Positions 61,326 to 64,000 of a stretch of DNA of 64,000 bases are shown piece after piece (within the stretch, counting starts at the first letter, position 1; each line of letters opens with the position of its first letter). Both the position numbers and the translations under genes were made by a program. The notes under the pieces are model-generated. The model was not told where the DNA came from and ran no database searches. It saw only the letters and a list, made by a program, of their open reading frames with translations. Where the stretch lies: contig CBDHHD010000016.1 of NCBI GenBank assembly GCA_965263285.1, forward strand, positions 124,001 through 188,000, written 5' to 3'. The DNA is from JASGCP01 sp965263285. Its GTDB lineage: Bacteria; Bacteroidota; Bacteroidia; Chitinophagales; Chitinophagaceae.

Positions 61326-61341
61326 TCTATAGCACTATAGA
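61326..61341. promoter_or_regulatory. 16-bp perfect palindrome upstream of peptide gene 1
   Basis: TCTATAGCACTATAGA is a perfect inverted repeat with 7-bp arms and a 2-bp centre, 78 bp upstream of the peptide ATG. It is conserved in the second unit at 62043-62058. It may be an operator for a dimeric regulator or a structured leader. Confidence 0.4.
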
Positions 61342-61419
61342 TAAATAGTTTTTATTGATTAGAAAACAATGTGTAGTATTGCATCGTATTTAATTTTATT
61401 AATTTAAATCTTATTTTTT

Positions 61420-61644
61420 ATGAAAAAGCAATTAAGTCGACTTGGTTTACATTTAAATAGAAGTCAATTAGTGCATATAAGTGGTGGTAATATCATTAAT
61501 GATCATGATTGCGCTGCAGGAACTGCTTGGGGTTGTGCTTGTTACTTTCTTGATTGTGTTAATATTGGAGTTTGCCCAATCGGTTGTCCACAGGGGGGTT
61601 ATTGGGACTGTTTTAGCTCCGATGCTCATTGTACCCATGTTTAA
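61420..61644 (+). CDS. Cysteine-rich GG-leader peptide (putative bacteriocin/RiPP precursor), copy 1
   Basis: 74 residues. The leader MKKQLSRLGLHLNRSQLVHI ends at SGG (residues 21-23), matching the double-glycine leaders of Bacteroidota natural-product precursors (a Lys-rich start, then LxxSQLxxIxGG). The core has eight cysteines (NDHDC, WGCACYF, LDC, GVC, IGC, WDC, AHC) plus Gly- and aromatic-rich spacing, suggesting disulfides or other modification after cleavage by a C39-type transporter-peptidase. No transporter, modifying enzyme or immunity gene is recognisable in the window. A terminator follows. Confidence 0.75.
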   Translation: MKKQLSRLGLHLNRSQLVHISGGNIINDHDCAAGTAWGCACYFLDCVNIGVCPIGCPQGGYWDCFSSDAHCTHV

Positions 61645-61722
61645 TCTAAGTCTAGTTTAAGTAAATCTTTTAATTTAATAATTAAGTTTCTTAATTAAAA
61701 GAGCTAAAGTGTAATAACAAAA

Positions 61723-61757
61723 TAAAAGGCAGTTAAAAAAACTGTCTTTTATTTTTT
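61723..61757 (+). terminator. Rho-independent terminator after peptide gene 1
   Basis: Stem AAAAGGCAGT / ACTGTCTTTT (one G-T pair) with a loop of seven bases, followed by ATTTTTT. About 80 bp beyond the peptide stop. Confidence 0.75.
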
Positions 61758-61795
61758 ACAAATATTATGGTTATTGGACACTAAAATTAGTAACT

Positions 61796-61985
61796 GGACA
61801 ACTATGGATAAGCTCATCATAACGATTCATACCTAACCGCCTCTTATTCATCTCGTTAGCGTAGCGAGCCGTAGTTTTGTAGCTCTTTATCTGCAGGCTT
61901 GATTTTTTCTTTTTTTTCTTTCTTTTGTGTCAAGACAAAAGAAAGCAAAAGATATAAATATAAATTATTAACCTATACCTGAGTG
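61796..61985 (+). mobile_element. MITE-like element, right-half fragment R11
   Basis: Starts at ACTATGGATAAGCTCATCATAAC and runs through the terminator-like hairpin to CCTATACCTGAGTG, the same cut as R10. It forms the beginning of the second duplicated unit. It has no terminal repeats. Confidence 0.7.
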
Positions 61986-62042
61986 TTTACTATCTCTTAT
62001 CCTATGAATTTATTTTATTCATCTACAATATTATAGTTTATG

Positions 62043-62058
62043 TCTATAGCACTATAGA
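62043..62058. promoter_or_regulatory. 16-bp perfect palindrome upstream of peptide gene 2
   Basis: TCTATAGCACTATAGA, identical to 61326-61341 and at the same distance from the start codon of the second peptide gene. Confidence 0.4.
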
Positions 62059-62136
62059 TAAATAGTTTTTATTGATTAGAAAACAATGTGTAGTATTGCA
62101 TCGTATTGAATTTTATTAATTTAAACCTTATTTTTT

Positions 62137-62361
62137 ATGAAAAAGCAATTAAGTCGACTTGGTTTACATTTAAATAGAAGTCAATTAATGCATATAAGTG
62201 GTGGTAATGTCATTAATGATCATGATTGCGATGCAGTAACTGCTTGGGGTTGTGCCTGTTACTTTCTTGATTGTGCTAATATTGGAGGTTGCCCAATCGG
62301 TTGTCCACTGGGAGGTTATTGGGACTGTTTTAGCTCCAATGCTCATTGTACCCATGTTTAA
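62137..62361 (+). CDS. Cysteine-rich GG-leader peptide (putative bacteriocin/RiPP precursor), copy 2
   Basis: 74 residues, paralogue of 61420-61644. The leader is unchanged except V18M (LMHISGGN) and I25V just after the double glycine. The core keeps all eight cysteines but differs at several other sites: A32D, G34V, V47A, V50G, Q57L and D68N (numbers approximate). Conserved Cys with changed residues in between suggests selection on the core. It has its own leader palindrome and terminator. No processing genes nearby. Confidence 0.75.
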   Translation: MKKQLSRLGLHLNRSQLMHISGGNVINDHDCDAVTAWGCACYFLDCANIGGCPIGCPLGGYWDCFSSNAHCTHV

Positions 62362-62439
62362 TCTAAGTCTAGTTTAAGTAAATCTTTTAATTTAGTAATT
62401 AAGTTTCTTAATTAAAAGAGTTAAAGTGTAATAACAAAA

Positions 62440-62474
62440 TAAAAGGCAGTTAAAAAAACTGTCTTTTATTTTTT
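62440..62474 (+). terminator. Rho-independent terminator after peptide gene 2
   Basis: Same hairpin as 61723-61757 (AAAAGGCAGT / ACTGTCTTTT, then a T-rich tract), about 80 bp after the second peptide stop. Confidence 0.75.
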
Positions 62475-62596
62475 ACAAATATTATGGCTATTAGACACTA
62501 AAATTAGTAACTAGACAACTACTTGTCATATTTCACAAAGTTGTAGATACAAAATTATTCCCCATTTGGATACAATTTTATAAAGCAACAGTATTA

Positions 62597-62624
62597 CTCT
62601 TAGCACATGAAAGAAGTATTTAGC
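62597..62624 (+). repeat. Solo right-end repeat of the MITE family
   Basis: CTCTTAGCACATGAAAGAAG then TATTTAGCC resembles the right end of subfamily R3/R12 and the solo end at 9097-9125. It ends 6 bp before the start of copy R12. Confidence 0.45.
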
Positions 62625-62630
62625 CTAGTT

Positions 62631-63114
62631 GGCTAAATCTTTTTTTAAAGTACTAAGAGTAATACTATTGTAAATACTTAATTAACTCAATAGGTTTAAT
62701 TAAGTGTATTGATTATCGAATAATTATAAGCATGAAAATAATAGGAAGTATCTGATGAGGATAGCCCTCAGATAAAGAGCGTTACAAAACGAGGCGAGCG
62801 AAGCGACCAACGAGAATGTGAAGGTGGAAGTTTTTATATATGAATCGTTATGATGAGCATAAAGTATTTACATAAAAGACAACTATGGATAAGCTCATCA
62901 TAACGATTCATACCTAACAGCCTCCTATTCATTCTTGCTAGCGTAGCGAGCCGTAGTTTTGTAGCTCTTTATCTGCAGGCTTGATTTTTTCTTTTTTTTC
63001 TTTCTTTTGTGTCAAGACAAAAGAAAAAAAAGATATAAAAAGCGAGTATGAACCTATACATGAGTAATTGCCATTTATTAAAAACCTCTTAGCACCTTAA
63101 AAAAGGATGTAGCC
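62631..63114 (+). mobile_element. MITE-like element copy R12
   Basis: Complete copy with subfamily ends GGCTAAATCTTTTTTTAAAG and a right end finishing GGATGTAGCC. The flanks GCCTAGTT and CCATAGTT match at 6 of 8 positions, a possible decayed target duplication. The left part matches R3 (TTAACTCAATAGGTTTAATT), and the central palindrome is intact, which shows what R3 looked like before its minisatellite. Confidence 0.75.
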
Positions 63115-63154
63115 CCATAGTTACAACTATATTTTATCAGCCCATTTTTTTTTG

Positions 63155-63162
63155 TATCTTTG
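63155..63162 (+). promoter_or_regulatory. Putative -7 promoter element of the response regulator (TATCTTTG)
   Basis: TATCTTTG matches TAnnTTTG, 49 bp before the ATG at 63212. The leader contains a minimal frame ATG-CCA-TAA at 63189-63197. Confidence 0.5.
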
Positions 63163-63211
63163 TACAATTCTGCACACATACATTTAATTATGCCATAAAA
63201 AACACCTATAA

Positions 63212-63907
63212 ATGATAAAGAAAAAAATATTAGTTATAGATGATGAGCCTAATATATTATCCCTATTGTCTTATTCTCTCACAAATAAAGACTACCAAGT
63301 AACAACGGCTAACAATAGCTGGGAGGCAAAAGAAATACTGAAAAACAATATCCCTGATTTAATTATTTTAGACATTATGATGCCTGGAGAATCTGGATTA
63401 GAATTAAGTAAATGGCTACATAACCATAGCACTTTTAAAAAAATTCCCCTTATGTTTCTTACAGCTAAAAACGATGATGATACACATATCAAAGGACTCT
63501 CCATAGGAGCGGTTGATTTTATATCTAAACCCATGAGTATTAAAGTAATTATAACACGCATACAGCATTTCTTTAAACGAGAGGCAACACACAACCCCAT
63601 AGACACCTCTACTTCTTTAATTCCATTAGTGTTTACATCGCTCCGAATAAACCCCGCCACATATACGGTTTATATTAAAAAAAAAGAAGTAATCTTAGCA
63701 AAGAAAGAGTTTGAATTATTATATATGTTAGCCTCTAAACCCCAACAAATATTCAATCGACAAGAAATATTACAAACCGTATGGGGAGAAGATATATTCG
63801 TAGGGGAACGAACCATTGATGTACATATTCGTCGTATTAGAAGCAAACTATCTACCAACTGTATTAAAACAATTAAAGGTGTAGGCTATCGTTGTACCCT
63901 CTCTTAA
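63212..63907 (+). CDS. OmpR/PhoB-family response regulator
   Basis: 231 residues. An N-terminal receiver domain with acidic pair DDEPN (residues 10-11), phospho-acceptor Asp54 in LIILDIMMPG, Thr in MFLTAK and Lys in FISKPMS; then a C-terminal winged-helix DNA-binding domain (KKEFELLYMLASKPQQIFNRQEILQTVWG, TIDVHIRRIRSKL, IKTIKGVGYRC). It controls transcription after phosphorylation by a sensor kinase, probably the gene starting 7 bp downstream. The signal and regulon are unknown. Confidence 0.93.
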   Translation: MIKKKILVIDDEPNILSLLSYSLTNKDYQVTTANNSWEAKEILKNNIPDLIILDIMMPGESGLELSKWLHNHSTFKKIPLMFLTAKNDDDTHIKGLSIGAVDFISKPMSIKVIITRIQHFFKREATHNPIDTSTSLIPLVFTSLRINPATYTVYIKKKEVILAKKEFELLYMLASKPQQIFNRQEILQTVWGEDIFVGERTIDVHIRRIRSKLSTNCIKTIKGVGYRCTLS

Positions 63908-63914
63908 ATTTATT

Positions 63915-64000
63915 ATGAATAAAAACTACCCTTCTACTTATAAGTTATCACTTTATCTTACTATCTTACTATCTATTTTTCAAATAATATTTTGGATTTC
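63915..64000 (+). CDS. Start of a probable sensor histidine kinase, cut by window edge
   Basis: Only the first 28 codons are present: MNKNYPSTYKLSLYLTILLS, then IFQIIFWI. A short basic N-terminus and a membrane helix, starting 7 bp after the response regulator stop, fit a PhoR-type histidine kinase of the same two-component operon. No catalytic part is in the window, so the call rests on position and membrane segment. Confidence 0.6.
   Translation, partial: MNKNYPSTYKLSLYLTILLSIFQIIFWI

Larger units (their letters stand above)
61079..62516 (+). repeat. Tandem duplication of about 717 bp carrying the peptide genes
   Basis: Two adjacent units, about 61079-61795 and 61796-62516, each start with GACAACTATG(A/G)ATAAGCTC and contain a MITE right-half fragment, a leader with a palindrome, one peptide gene and a terminator. 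GACAACTA also follows the second unit, so the breakpoints share a short homology. The copies differ at scattered positions, including codon changes in the peptide. Confidence 0.8.

Noticed and set aside
63292..63660. Minus-strand ORF opposite the response regulator
   Set aside because: It is the complement of a clear receiver domain.

Overview
The window is AT-rich and looks like a Bacteroidota chromosome (Chitinophagales/Cytophagales-like, possibly host-associated). Supporting signs are the Bacteroidota promoter signature TAnnTTTG upstream of many genes, a fused aspartokinase-homoserine dehydrogenase followed by thrB, Bacteroidota-style pyk, waaA and ccmB, and GG-leader peptides. Many gene remnants, insertion-element debris and a dense family of small repeated elements suggest a genome shaped by mobile DNA and perhaps by small population size. 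No tRNA, rRNA or CRISPR array was seen.

Left part (1-11433): the end of a dipeptide epimerase, pyruvate kinase (pyk), a broken Fic-protein remnant, two copies of a small coiled-coil membrane protein separated by a repeat element, a WG-repeat protein, valyl-tRNA synthetase (valS), a secreted or envelope protein, an XRE-type regulator, and a membrane-anchored protein whose 3' end is cut by an insertion sequence.

Centre (11430-41541): one 27.8-kb gene encodes a 9276-residue non-ribosomal peptide synthetase with seven modules. The order read from motifs is C*-A-PCP / Cy-A(Ox)-PCP / C-A-PCP-E / Cy-A(Ox)-PCP / C-A-PCP / C-A-PCP-E / C-A-PCP-TE. The binding-pocket codes suggest Tyr/Phe, Cys (thiazole), D-Thr, Cys (thiazole), an unknown possibly basic residue, an unknown D-residue, and Tyr/Phe. 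The gene is bracketed by remnants of an IS1634/IS4-like element, inverted copies of a 24-bp end sequence, a 23-bp direct repeat that includes part of its promoter, and two copies of the MITE-like repeat. No MbtH protein, phosphopantetheinyl transferase or exporter is encoded in the window.

Right part (41542-64000): a PIF1-like helicase, ccmB, a short Bacteroidota-type protein, waaA, a solitary DNA methyltransferase, and a type III-like restriction-modification operon (mod-rhuM-res) flanked by a 17-bp direct repeat. Then come thrA-thrB without thrC, a large secreted protein with a possible clan-CD-like His/Cys pair, two tandemly duplicated cysteine-rich GG-leader peptide genes, and an OmpR-type response regulator with the start of its likely kinase.

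A MITE-like family runs through the window. Complete copies are about 300-580 bp, start and end with GGCTACATCTTTTTTTGAGG-type inverted repeats, and two copies have perfect 8-bp target duplications. Inside is a long imperfect palindrome plus a terminator-like hairpin. At least ten full or partial copies occupy most of the intergenic space, and they sit at the borders of the NRPS locus, the restriction operon and the peptide genes.
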